The notes under the pieces are model-generated. The model searched no databases. It saw only the letters and a list, made by a program, of their open reading frames with translations, and had not been told where the DNA came from. A stretch of 14,043 nucleotides of DNA from UBA7985 sp002711265 (lineage in GTDB: Bacteria; Pseudomonadota; Alphaproteobacteria; UBA7985): NCBI GenBank assembly GCA_965660945.1, contig CBFIBS010000028.1, forward strand, positions 1 through 14,043. Reading direction: 5' to 3'. Every line of letters begins with the position of its first letter. Within the stretch, counting starts at the first letter, position 1. Of the stretch, positions 7,315 through 13,563 are shown piece by piece. The position numbers and the translations under genes were made by a program.

Positions 7315-8628
7315 GTGCAGACAAACAAACGTCAGAGAGCGCGGTCTAAAGAAGCCGTTGTCGCCAGTCTGGCCGAAATTCTGACGCTGATCCGGCTCGG
7401 CCGAGCGAACACGCGGCTCGGTATCGAAGAGTCCAGCGAATATGGCCGGGCGATCGTCGCCGACCGGTTGGCGACCTTGACCGACCTTGGTCTTGTCCAT
7501 GAAAACGCCGCAGGTGAGTCGACGCGCGGGCGGACGCCGCGGCTGGTCCAGTTCTGCGCTGACAGGGCACGAATCTTCGTTGCGACTCTTGGCTCGAACT
7601 CCATCGGTGCAGGGCTGGTTGATCTCGACGGTAATCTGGTCACCGAGCACCATGAGACGGCTGATCTGGCTGAGCGGCCGGATGAGATTGTTGATCGGGT
7701 ACTGCGCCTGATCGACTGGACCATGAGCCGCCAGCCGGAGGGACAGGAAGTCTGGGGCATCTCCATCGCCCTGCCCGGCCCGGTGATCGGCCTGTCATCC
7801 TCGCCTTTCGAAGGGCAGAACCAGATCGTTGAACCGACACTGGTCAATGCAGATGTGCTGCAAAGACTGTTTCAGGCACATCGGGTGCCGGTTTGGCTGC
7901 GCTCCAGCGTCGAGACAATGACCATGGGAGAGTACACCCGGGGAATAGAAGGCGAAGTCAGCAATATGCTGTTCGTCAAGCTCGGACGGCAGATTGGTGC
8001 AGGGCTGGTCTCAAACGGCCAGCTTTACCGAGGGGCTATCGGTGCCGTGGGCCTGATCGGCCAACTGCCCGTGGCGGGCGAGCCGGTCGGCACGCTCGAC
8101 GGCCTGGCGGGCACCGACATGGTTCTGCGAGAAGGGCAAAAAGCAGCCGAAGCAGGCTCCAGCCCCCGGCTGAGCGAAATTCTCGACCGCACGGGTTTCA
8201 TCACGGTCAACGATGTCTGTCAGTCGGCGCAGATGGGCGACACACCCAGCATCGATATAATCAGTAAGAGCGGACATCGCATCGGCGCTACGGTTGCGAC
8301 GCTGGCCAATATGCTGAACCCGGATCTCGTGGTCCTGTCCGGCGATCTAGCGCAGTCTAACGACATCCTGCTCGCATCAGTCCGCGAGAGCCTGTACCGC
8401 GCAGCGCACCCATTGGCGACGCGCGATCTGCGCATCACCCGATCGCAAATGGGGAGCTCGGCCTCCCTGATCGGTGCTGGGCATATTGCCGTCGAAGCGC
8501 TGTTTGAAATGCGCACCATGCGGCAGTGGGTCGACCTCGGTTCACCACTTCTGCATCCGAGTTTCACCGAGAAGGCTGACAACACCCCTGCGGAAGCACA
8601 CGCAGGTCGAGACGAAGAGGAGCGATGA
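7315..8628 (+). CDS. ROK-family transcriptional regulator with degenerate kinase motifs
   Basis: The 437-residue protein has a winged-HTH-like N-terminus (about residues 13-64, AEILTLIRLGRANTR...IVADRLATLTDLGLV) and a ROK/ASKHA domain starting near 92. The phosphate-loop region reads DLDGN (103-107) rather than DLGGT, and GRQIGAG (224-230) matches the second nucleotide motif. The usual GEIGH is replaced by GLIGQ (246-250), losing the sugar-contacting Glu and His, and no CxCGxxGCxE zinc cluster is visible. It therefore looks like a regulator that no longer phosphorylates or binds sugar in the normal ROK way. The GTG at 7315 has GAGAG upstream and begins nearer the HTH; an in-frame GTG at 7249 would add 22 residues without a clear ribosome site. 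It overlaps the next gene by four bases and is divergent from the sugar operon. Confidence 0.88.
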   Translation: MQTNKRQRARSKEAVVASLAEILTLIRLGRANTRLGIEESSEYGRAIVADRLATLTDLGLVHENAAGESTRGRTPRLVQFCADRARIFVATLGSNSIGAGLVDLDGNLVTEHHETADLAERPDEIVDRVLRLIDWTMSRQPEGQEVWGISIALPGPVIGLSSSPFEGQNQIVEPTLVNADVLQRLFQAHRVPVWLRSSVETMTMGEYTRGIEGEVSNMLFVKLGRQIGAGLVSNGQLYRGAIGAVGLIGQLPVAGEPVGTLDGLAGTDMVLREGQKAAEAGSSPRLSEILDRTGFITVNDVCQSAQMGDTPSIDIISKSGHRIGATVATLANMLNPDLVVLSGDLAQSNDILLASVRESLYRAAHPLATRDLRITRSQMGSSASLIGAGHIAVEALFEMRTMRQWVDLGSPLLHPSFTEKADNTPAEAHAGRDEEER

Positions 8629-9638
8629 AAATGACTATTTCAGGTCTTGGACCTCATGGCGAATCCCCTTCGCCGCCAGAGCGCGTCGTCCTGCTCCCCG
8701 AAGACATCCGCCGCGCGAAGGATCGCGACTTCCGGGTTGGCATCGCCATGCATACCCTCGACGGTGACTGGTCACGGCTCCTGCTCAACGGCATGATCGG
8801 CACATTTGGTGAAAGCGGCGTGGTCGTTACCGAAGTCATCGACTGCAAGTTTTCACCCGACCAACAGATCGAGGCGCTCGAACGCCTGAGCGCGCAGGAC
8901 CTGTCGGTGCTGATCTCCCTGCCCGTTGCTAACGCCTCCGTGGCGCAGGCGCACAAGGACATCAGCGACAAGGGCGTGGGCCTGATGTTGCTCGAGAATG
9001 CCCCGACAGCCCTGATTCCGGGCAAGGACTATGGCGGTCTGATTTCCGCTGACAACTTTGGCCTGGGGCAAATGGCGGCCAAGGCCCTGAGCGATTTCAT
9101 CGCACCAAAGACCAAGGTCGGCGTGCTGGGCTTCCAAGCGGATTTCTTTGCAACCAACCAGCGCGAGCTGGCCTTTGCGCGCTGGATGGAGCGCAATCGC
9201 CCGGACATCGAGCTGGTTTCAACACGCTTTGACACGGTCGAAGATGCCGGGGCTGCCGGACGCCGTATGCTGCAGGAACACCCGGACATGGCCGGCCTGT
9301 TCGTCGTTTGGGATACGCCGGCCGAAAGTGTTCTCAGTGAGCTGTCAGAGCTGAAAATTCCAATGACAACCGTCGATCTGGGTAAGTTCTCGGCCACATC
9401 GCTGGCCAGCGGCGGGTCGATCGTCGGCATCGCGGGACAGCACCCGTTCAAACAGGGTGTCGCCGCGGCCCGAACCACCATCAGCCAGCTGCTGGGCTAT
9501 AAGATTCCAGAGTGGATCGCAATCCCCGGCGTACCGATCAGCCGCGCAACCGTGCTGGAACAGTATCAGTCGATATGGCGGACGATTGCGCCGCAGGAAA
9601 TCCGCGACGCCGTCTTTGCCAACCAGTCAGACCCATAG
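8625..9638 (+). CDS. Cytoplasmic sugar-binding-protein paralogue lacking a signal peptide
   Basis: This 337-residue type-I periplasmic-binding-protein fold begins MKMTISGLGPHGESPS, with no hydrophobic or twin-arginine leader, so it should stay in the cytoplasm. It aligns throughout with the secreted binding protein at 5086-6201: SADNFG vs SADNYG, DFFATNQR (173-180) vs DFFVTRQR, VVWDTPAES vs AVWDVPAEG, TTVDLG vs TTIDLG, and GQHPFKQGV vs AQRPYNQGV. Ligand-contact regions are thus kept while the export signal is lost. It has no HTH. ATG at 8625 overlaps the ROK stop (ATGA) behind a GAGGAG ribosome site, so the two are co-translated. The likely role is sensing the imported sugar or a catabolite for the degenerate ROK partner. 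A binding protein whose signal was lost without a new role is the alternative. Confidence 0.85.
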   Translation: MKMTISGLGPHGESPSPPERVVLLPEDIRRAKDRDFRVGIAMHTLDGDWSRLLLNGMIGTFGESGVVVTEVIDCKFSPDQQIEALERLSAQDLSVLISLPVANASVAQAHKDISDKGVGLMLLENAPTALIPGKDYGGLISADNFGLGQMAAKALSDFIAPKTKVGVLGFQADFFATNQRELAFARWMERNRPDIELVSTRFDTVEDAGAAGRRMLQEHPDMAGLFVVWDTPAESVLSELSELKIPMTTVDLGKFSATSLASGGSIVGIAGQHPFKQGVAAARTTISQLLGYKIPEWIAIPGVPISRATVLEQYQSIWRTIAPQEIRDAVFANQSDP

Positions 9639-9657
9639 CCCCTCGGCGCCAATCGGA

Positions 9658-9676
9658 GTGAACGAGGCCGGTTCAC
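9658..9676 (+). terminator. Hairpin after the ROK/binding-protein unit
   Basis: A perfect 6-base inverted repeat GTGAAC-N7-GTTCAC lies 20 bases after the stop at 9638. There is no T-tract, so it would not be a classical intrinsic terminator, but it is the only stem near the end of this transcription unit. Confidence 0.3.
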
Positions 9677-9739
9677 GCAGCTCATGTAGAGCCGTGGACG
9701 CCGTGGACGCCGGTTGAGGCAACTTCAGATCGTCAAACC

Positions 9740-9778
9740 GTCAGGTCGTCAGGTCGTCAGGTCGTCAGGTCGTCAGGG
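9740..9778. repeat. Tandem array of octamer GTCAGGTC
   Basis: Nearly five head-to-tail copies of GTCAGGTC (starting at 9740, 9748, 9756, 9764 and 9772, the last ending GA) follow degenerate copies (ATCGTCAAACC). The period is not a multiple of three, so the array would frameshift any coding region through it. It lies where the relic reading frame on the minus strand ends. Such arrays are prone to slippage and copy-number variation. Confidence 0.85.
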
Positions 9779-9890
9779 ACGTAAACGTAGAGCTCACGTT
9801 CATTGGCAACATCAGTCCCAGTGAAGTAAAGCTTGCCGTCAAGGGCGTGCATATAATCGAGACCAGTACTGCCGCCGAAAATGACAATGG
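9757..9890 (-). pseudogene. Relic of a repeat-type (ELWVSDGT-like) surface protein
   Basis: On the minus strand an open frame reads SIVIFGGSTGLDYM, then from ATG at 9852 MHALDGKLYFTGTD, VANERELYVYVPDD and a stop inside the octamer array. The pattern GKLYF...ERELYVY resembles the GKLYFxAxD...GRELWVxD repeats of large secreted beta-propeller-like proteins. Only one such unit survives (31 residues from ATG), without a signal peptide or ribosome site, so it is best seen as a fragment embedded in the repeat element. The SIVIFGG segment recurs near 13930-13955 as SIVVFGG. Confidence 0.4.
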
Positions 9891-9911
9891 AACTGGGCGT
9901 CCACCGTGTCC
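9871..9911. repeat. Left copy of a 41-base imperfect direct repeat
   Basis: By eye 35 of 41 bases match 13934-13974, without gaps; the shared core includes GACAATGGAA and GGGCGTCC. The two copies, about 4.06 kb apart in the same orientation, enclose the integrase remnant, the ArsR/permease pair and two small genes. They may be attachment-site-like ends of an island, or simply two members of the dispersed repeat family. Confidence 0.6.
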
Positions 9912-9934
9912 ACGGCGTCCACGGCCGTAGCGAT

Positions 9935-9958
9935 GGGGCCGCCAGTTACGACGGCCCC
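9935..9958. repeat. GC-rich hairpin
   Basis: GGGGCCG (9935-9941) and CGGCCCC (9952-9958) form a 7-base stem with a 10-base loop, lying between the inverted-repeat element and the small reading frame after the integrase. There is no T-run on either side. It could stop transcription arriving from the integrase side or be a structural part of the repeat element. Confidence 0.35.
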
Positions 9959-9967
9959 CGTATCCCG

Positions 9968-10102
9968 CTAGCTACTGCGCACCTCGCCTCGCAGGTCCTC
10001 GTCGATGTTGGGCGGCTTGCTGTCACCACGCCAGTAGACCCGTTTGCCGTTGATCTTGCCGACCGACCAGCGGCGATCGCCCTGCCCCTTTCCGCGCCCC
10101 AC
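9968..10102 (-). CDS. Possible small basic protein downstream of the integrase
   Basis: From a GTG at 10102 the minus strand encodes 44 residues, hydrophilic and protein-like (GDRRWSVGKINGKRVYWRGD, then KPPNIDEDLRGEV), ending in TAG. There is no convincing ribosome site at this GTG. An ATG at 10142 overlaps the integrase stop (ATGACTGA) and reads about 17 plausible residues in another frame; deletion of one G near 10090 would join the two into one ~57-residue protein. It is therefore either a short GTG-initiated gene or a frameshifted remnant of one coupled to the integrase. No family recognised. Confidence 0.3.
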   Translation of the reverse strand: MGRGKGQGDRRWSVGKINGKRVYWRGDSKPPNIDEDLRGEVRSS

Positions 10103-10134
10103 CGTGGCCTTCTGGGTTTGATTTTTTATTCGTT

Positions 10135-11358
10135 TCAGTCATCACCACCCCCCAGCAATCGCCCAATGTTTTTCGCGGTCTGATCGGCAAACCCCTTCAA
10201 AGGATCATCATGAAGGTGGGCGTAGCGTTTTGTGGTCGCGCTGTCCTTGTGCCCCAACATTTTCGCGACCATCGGCAGGCTTGTACCGCTTGAAACAGCG
10301 AAGCTTGCGACTGTGTGCCTTAAGTCGTGTATCCGAACGTCAGCGAGATCGGCTGCAGCGCGGACTTGCCGCCATATTTTTGGGGTCCCAACATAATGTC
10401 CGGAGCCACGCTCAGCCGGGAATACGTGGTCAGAAGTCGCGCGCTCTACCTGTTCGAGTATACCAGCGGCCGCGTTGCTCAGGGGCCTAAGGCTCTTACC
10501 TTCCTTCGTGTCACCAAGTCTTAGCCACCCTCGGTCGAGATCGACTTCAGTCCACTTCAACTTTTCGATTTCTCCGCGGCGACAGCCAGTAAGCATTAGT
10601 AGTCGAATGATCTGTATGCCCTTGAGGTTCGTACCGTCAGTTTCGGCATTTGCCAGGGCCTCTCCCAGGCGCCTCGTCTCGCTTTCCGTGAGGTACCGTT
10701 CTTTGGCTTTATCCTTGAACCGCTTAACGCCGGTGACGGGATTTGTTTCGATGTACCCCTGATCAACCGCAAAGCTCATGATCCCGCCAAGCAACCCCAG
10801 TGTGCGAGTTGCTGTGCCCTTACCCCCGGTAATTCGCGAGACACCAAACTTGCGAGTTTTTTCAACTTTTGCCGTCTTCCCTGAAGCGACGTCGTTTAGG
10901 AATTGCTGCGCAGTGCCTCGCGTGAGCCGATCAACGCGAACGTGTCCTAGGAGCGGTTTGATATGTCTCTGAATGCGCCCAACATCTGTGGCGATCGTAC
11001 TGGGTTATTTTGTCGACACACCTTGGTCGAGATACAGATCGCACAGTTCCGCAATTGTCGGCATTCGAGCAGACTTGCGTCTCTGTTCACGTGGGTCCTC
11101 GCCCCTCGCAGCTAAAGCAAGGATCCGCTTGGCCTCGTCACGGGCTTGATCGACGGTCCACGGGCTGCCGTAGCGCCCGATCGTTTCTCTGGGCTTTTGA
11201 GCGTTACGTCCGCGACCAACACGATAGGTGACGATAAAGGTTTTGCTGCCCCTGGGCGTGACCTTCAGCCCGAACCCTCGAAGCTCAGAACAGAAGTGGA
11301 AGAGGTCCTTGTCGCCAGGCTCCAGGCGGTCAATTAGGCTCTTCGTCAGTCGGGGCAT
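10135..11358 (-). pseudogene. Tyrosine integrase (P4/DUF4102 type) interrupted by one in-frame TAA
   Basis: The frame from ATG at 11358 to the stop at 10135-10137 is 407 positions long and continuous except for TAA at codon 118 (11007-11005). Before it lies the DUF4102-type N-terminal domain (MPRLTKSLIDRL, LRGFGLKVTPRG, SKTFIVTYRVG). After it come the SAM-like core-binding domain (IATDVGRIQRHI) and the catalytic domain with the expected residues: Arg in TGCRRGEIE, Lys in TKEGK, HDLRHT, LGHKDS and the nucleophile Tyr in TTKRYAHL. No ATG or GTG restarts the frame soon after the stop; the first TTG is at 10794, past the core-binding domain. A single base change from a sense codon explains the break. 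Recombinase activity is probably lost unless the stop is suppressed. Confidence 0.9.
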
Positions 11359-11380
11359 GGCTCGAGGTCCAATTTACTTC

Positions 11381-11440
11381 TAGTACCCACATAGCACCCC
11401 CATTTTGGGAAACTCGGTGCTATTTGGCCCAACACCCCCG
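11381..11440. repeat. Inverted and direct repeats upstream of the integrase
   Basis: ATAGCACC (11391-11398) and GGTGCTAT (11416-11423) form a perfect 8-base inverted repeat with 17 bases between. Three similar direct decamers also occur: TAGTACCCAC (11381), TAGCACCCCC (11392) and AACACCCCCG (11431). Clustered short repeats beside a P4-type integrase are where arm-type integrase or excisionase sites and the attachment site usually lie. The role is inference. The rest of 11359-11523 holds the promoters of the two divergent genes and no reading frame. Confidence 0.4.
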
Positions 11441-11471
11441 TAGATCACTTGCAGCGGACAAATTTCAATAC

Positions 11472-11515
11472 TTGACGGCACTTTGTGGGCAATTTAGAAC
11501 TACAAAACTAGTTTT
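11472..11515 (+). promoter_or_regulatory. Promoter and operator of the arsR-type operon
   Basis: TTGACG (11472-11477) and TAGAAC (11495-11500), 17 bases apart, fit a sigma-70 promoter. A perfect 12-base palindrome AAAACTAGTTTT (11504-11515), extended by the inverted pair AACTA/TAGTT, covers the expected transcription start. ArsR/SmtB repressors typically bind AT-rich dyads overlapping their own promoter, so this is the likely operator of the repressor encoded 17 bases further on. Confidence 0.55.
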
Positions 11516-11532
11516 TTAGGTTTTTGATTGTC

Positions 11533-11844
11533 ATGCATTGGATTGAAGCCGCCTCGGCCTTTTCCGCCCTTGCCTCTGAAGCCCGCCTTGAGGTTTTGCG
11601 CACCCTTGTACGCGCAGGGCCGACGGGACTGACCGTGGGTGAAATTCAGGAACGAACGAATATGGCGCCCTCAACTCTGGCCCACCATCTCAAGTTTTTG
11701 GTGGCAGGCGAAGTGGTCAAGCAAATCCGAGAAGGCCGATCGACACTGAACCAAGCGTCATTTGAGAGACTGGAGGCCATTGCCGAGTTTATCTTGTCCG
11801 AGTGCTGTGCTGACGAAGTTCAAGAAGTTGCTGACCATGACTGA
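11533..11844 (+). CDS. ArsR/SmtB-family metalloregulator
   Basis: The 103-residue winged-helix repressor begins at ATG 11533; an in-frame TTG at 11524 would add three residues. The fold is typical: ALASEARLEVLRTL near the N-terminus, then LTVGEIQERT and the recognition helix MAPSTLAHHLKFL at 44-56, and a wing around IREGRSTL. The classical ELCVCDL metal site is absent. A vicinal Cys pair (C91-C92, in SECCADE) lies near the C-terminus, reminiscent of the C-terminal arsenite site known in Acidithiobacillus ferrooxidans ArsR, so a soft-metal or metalloid inducer is plausible. It overlaps the permease by eight bases (ATGACTGA) and has an operator-like palindrome just upstream. The inducer is not certain. 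Confidence 0.9.
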   Translation: MHWIEAASAFSALASEARLEVLRTLVRAGPTGLTVGEIQERTNMAPSTLAHHLKFLVAGEVVKQIREGRSTLNQASFERLEAIAEFILSECCADEVQEVADHD

Positions 11845-12874
11845 TTCCCCTCAAACCCTGCGGCCCCTTCAGATTGCTTTGCTGCGGCACCTGCGAACGC
11901 CTTGGACTGTCGTGATGGTGTTACCTCTACTAGTGCTGGCTTTGGACCCCTCAAGTTTTGATCCGATCCTGCGAAAGGCCATTGGATCATTTATCAGCAC
12001 CTTACCTTATATCATCTTCGCCATACTCCTGATTGCCACCCTGAAGGCTGCGGGTGCGGAGACCAGTATCGCGCGGATATTTCAAGGCAACCAAACCCGG
12101 ATGATCGTTGTGGCTGCCTTGTTTGGAGGCCTTGCGCCGTTTTGTTCTTGTGAGGTCATTCCGTTTATTTCTGCTCTTCTGGCGCTGGGCGCACCTTTGG
12201 CTTCCATCATGGCGTTTTGGCTGTCATCGCCGCTCATCGATCCCCCCACTCTGCTCATCACAGCAGGTGCGCTGGGCTGGTCTTATGCTGTGGCTAAGGC
12301 AGCCTTTGCCGTGGGTATCGGGCTGCTAGGTGGGTTCAGCATCAAGTATCTTATGCAGGTAGGACTATTCGCCAAAGCGCTTAAGGAAGTTGCGCCCTCA
12401 GGGTGCGGATGCGGTCCTTCACCCCTGTCCGGCAAGCCCGTCTGGCAGTTTTGGCAAGAGCCTGAGCGGCGGGTCAATTTCCGCCAGGAGTTCGTTGCAA
12501 ACGGCCTGTTTCTGATCAAATGGTTGGCACTGGCATACATGCTCGAAGGGATGCTGATCCAATACGTGCCCGCGGATCTGATTGCGCGGCTGGTTGGGGG
12601 CAGTGGGCTGGTCCCCATCGTGATCGCTGCCCTTGTCGGAATGCCAGCTTATCTGAATTCCTATGTTGCACCGCCCATGCTGGCAGGTTTGACTGAGCAG
12701 GGCATGAGCGCTGGGGCCGCTATGTCTTTCATGGTCGCTGGCGGGATTAGCTCTATTCCTGCTATGGCGGCAGTATGGTCGCTAGTCCGACAGCAGGTAT
12801 TCCTCGCGTATATTGGCCTCGGCTTCATGGGCGCGATCTTGAGCGGCACAGTGTTTCAACTATTCCACGTTTAA
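11837..12874 (+). CDS. DUF318/ArsP-type permease
   Basis: The 345-residue membrane protein has about eight hydrophobic segments in two blocks, split by a polar cytoplasmic-type loop (about 185-225). The family hallmark PFCSCEVIPF at 101-110 carries the Cys pair C103/C105, followed by SSPLIDPPTL at 130-139. The second block has a matching VGMPAYLNSYVAPP stretch. The central loop has a GCGCG motif (C190, C192) that could bind a soft metal. PF03773 permeases include ArsP (trivalent organoarsenical efflux) and putative Cu/Zn exporters. Pairing with an ArsR-type regulator supports metal or metalloid export, but no other ars gene is present. The ATG at 11837 gives an 8-base overlap with the regulator; reading further upstream in this frame would intrude into arsR. 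Confidence 0.88.
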   Translation: MTDSPQTLRPLQIALLRHLRTPWTVVMVLPLLVLALDPSSFDPILRKAIGSFISTLPYIIFAILLIATLKAAGAETSIARIFQGNQTRMIVVAALFGGLAPFCSCEVIPFISALLALGAPLASIMAFWLSSPLIDPPTLLITAGALGWSYAVAKAAFAVGIGLLGGFSIKYLMQVGLFAKALKEVAPSGCGCGPSPLSGKPVWQFWQEPERRVNFRQEFVANGLFLIKWLALAYMLEGMLIQYVPADLIARLVGGSGLVPIVIAALVGMPAYLNSYVAPPMLAGLTEQGMSAGAAMSFMVAGGISSIPAMAAVWSLVRQQVFLAYIGLGFMGAILSGTVFQLFHV

Positions 12875-12916
12875 CGCGTCGCCCACAGTTTTCCCTACAG
12901 AAATTTCAGCTCCCTT

Positions 12917-13013
12917 GGCCAACACCCCCTGTCTCGCAAAACCGGGGGGGCGGATGCTTTGGCGCAGCACCGTGGATGCCGTGGACGCCTCTATGTACGC
13001 GAATTTTTTTTTA
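12917..13013. repeat. Copy 1 of a ~95-base dispersed repeat
   Basis: This repeat matches 13816-13906 at roughly four of five positions. Shared landmarks in order are CCAACACCCC/CCAGCACCCC, GTCTCGCAAAAC, a G-run, TGCT-TGGCGCA, the tandem 9-mers GTGGATGCC-GTGGACGCC and a final T-run. The C-run and G-run around GTCTCGCAAAAC can form a hairpin. It fills most of the gap between the permease stop (12874) and the gene ending at 13023, which holds no other feature, and could serve as terminator for either flank. Confidence 0.7.
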
Positions 13014-13022
13014 CTAATTCGG

Positions 13023-13487
13023 CTAGTCGCAGGCGAGCAGCGCTTCGTCTATTGCTTCAACCATGTGCTCTGGCCAGCGGGTTCGTGCACTACTTTGCAA
13101 CCACCAGGCTTTCGCACCAGGAAAGCATAGGTATTCGCTAAACGCTGCAATGATGGATGCTCTTGGTCTGCTCACAGCAAGCTTATCTGCATGTACCAAA
13201 TGAGGATCATAGTCCAATAACAGCTCTTCGTGAAAGAAACCAAACGTAAGCCGATCAGCTGCTGAGAGAGCAAAATAATCGATACGTCCACGTGCGATAA
13301 CGTCTGCCACGTGTGGCGAGTCTGTTCTCCTGCGTGTTTCACGAAGACCCTGCATTACTCGATTCCAAGTATCAATTTTAGCTTGCTCAGTATTTTTATG
13401 CTGCTCAAACGCAAGAAAGCCGAGAGTAAGGATAATACCCAACGCAGCAAAAATGTTTGCTACGTCGCCAATTAATGCCATGTCCAT
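13023..13487 (-). CDS. Small membrane-anchored protein of unknown function
   Basis: The 154-residue protein has one N-terminal transmembrane helix (about residues 9-27, ANIFAALGIILTLGFLAF), a likely coiled region (EQHKNTEQAKIDTWNRV) and a cytoplasmic helical domain with ADRLTFGFFHEELLL near 78-92 and KAWW near 126-129. I recall similar short proteins (one helix, then a charged helical domain ending in a W-W motif) as common but uncharacterised in marine proteobacteria; I cannot name the family. ATG at 13487 is chosen for its AGGGG ribosome site seven bases upstream; the frame is open further up but without support. The gene is clearly lower in GC than its surroundings (26 of 60 bases at 13201-13260), suggesting recent transfer. 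It sits between two repeat copies. Confidence 0.7.
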   Translation of the reverse strand: MDMALIGDVANIFAALGIILTLGFLAFEQHKNTEQAKIDTWNRVMQGLRETRRRTDSPHVADVIARGRIDYFALSAADRLTFGFFHEELLLDYDPHLVHADKLAVSRPRASIIAAFSEYLCFPGAKAWWLQSSARTRWPEHMVEAIDEALLACD

Positions 13488-13563
13488 TTTAAAACCCCTG
13501 CGTGAGTGATGCCGCATCGTAAACGGCATGAAGCGGCGGAGGCTAGGATCAATCAAAAAAGCG

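Larger units (their letters stand above)
9691..9925. repeat. Element bounded by 18-base inverted repeats of the GTGGACGCC family
   Basis: GCCGTGGACGCCGTGGAC at 9691-9708 recurs perfectly in inverse orientation at 9908-9925. The left arm is two tandem 9-mers (GTGGACGCC at 9694 and 9703). The right arm is three inverted 9-mers (GGCGTCCAC at 9896, a variant at 9905, and 9914). Inside lie an 8-base tandem array and a protein relic. The same 9-mer pair reappears at 12972-12989 and 13870-13887, so this is a dispersed repeat family of the genome. It may be a small non-autonomous element or an intergenic repeat; no transposase is present. Confidence 0.6.

Noticed and set aside
9740..9778. CRISPR-like array
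   Set aside because: The unit is only eight bases with no spacers; it is a simple tandem repeat.
11762..11836. Upstream-extended start for the permease
   Set aside because: The extension would lie inside arsR in another frame; the ATG at 11837 gives normal coupling and a normal N-terminus.
12972..13012. Short plus-strand peptide reading VDAVDAS through the 9-mer repeat
   Set aside because: It is the translation of the repeat itself and recurs at 13870; there is no ribosome site and no independent protein character.
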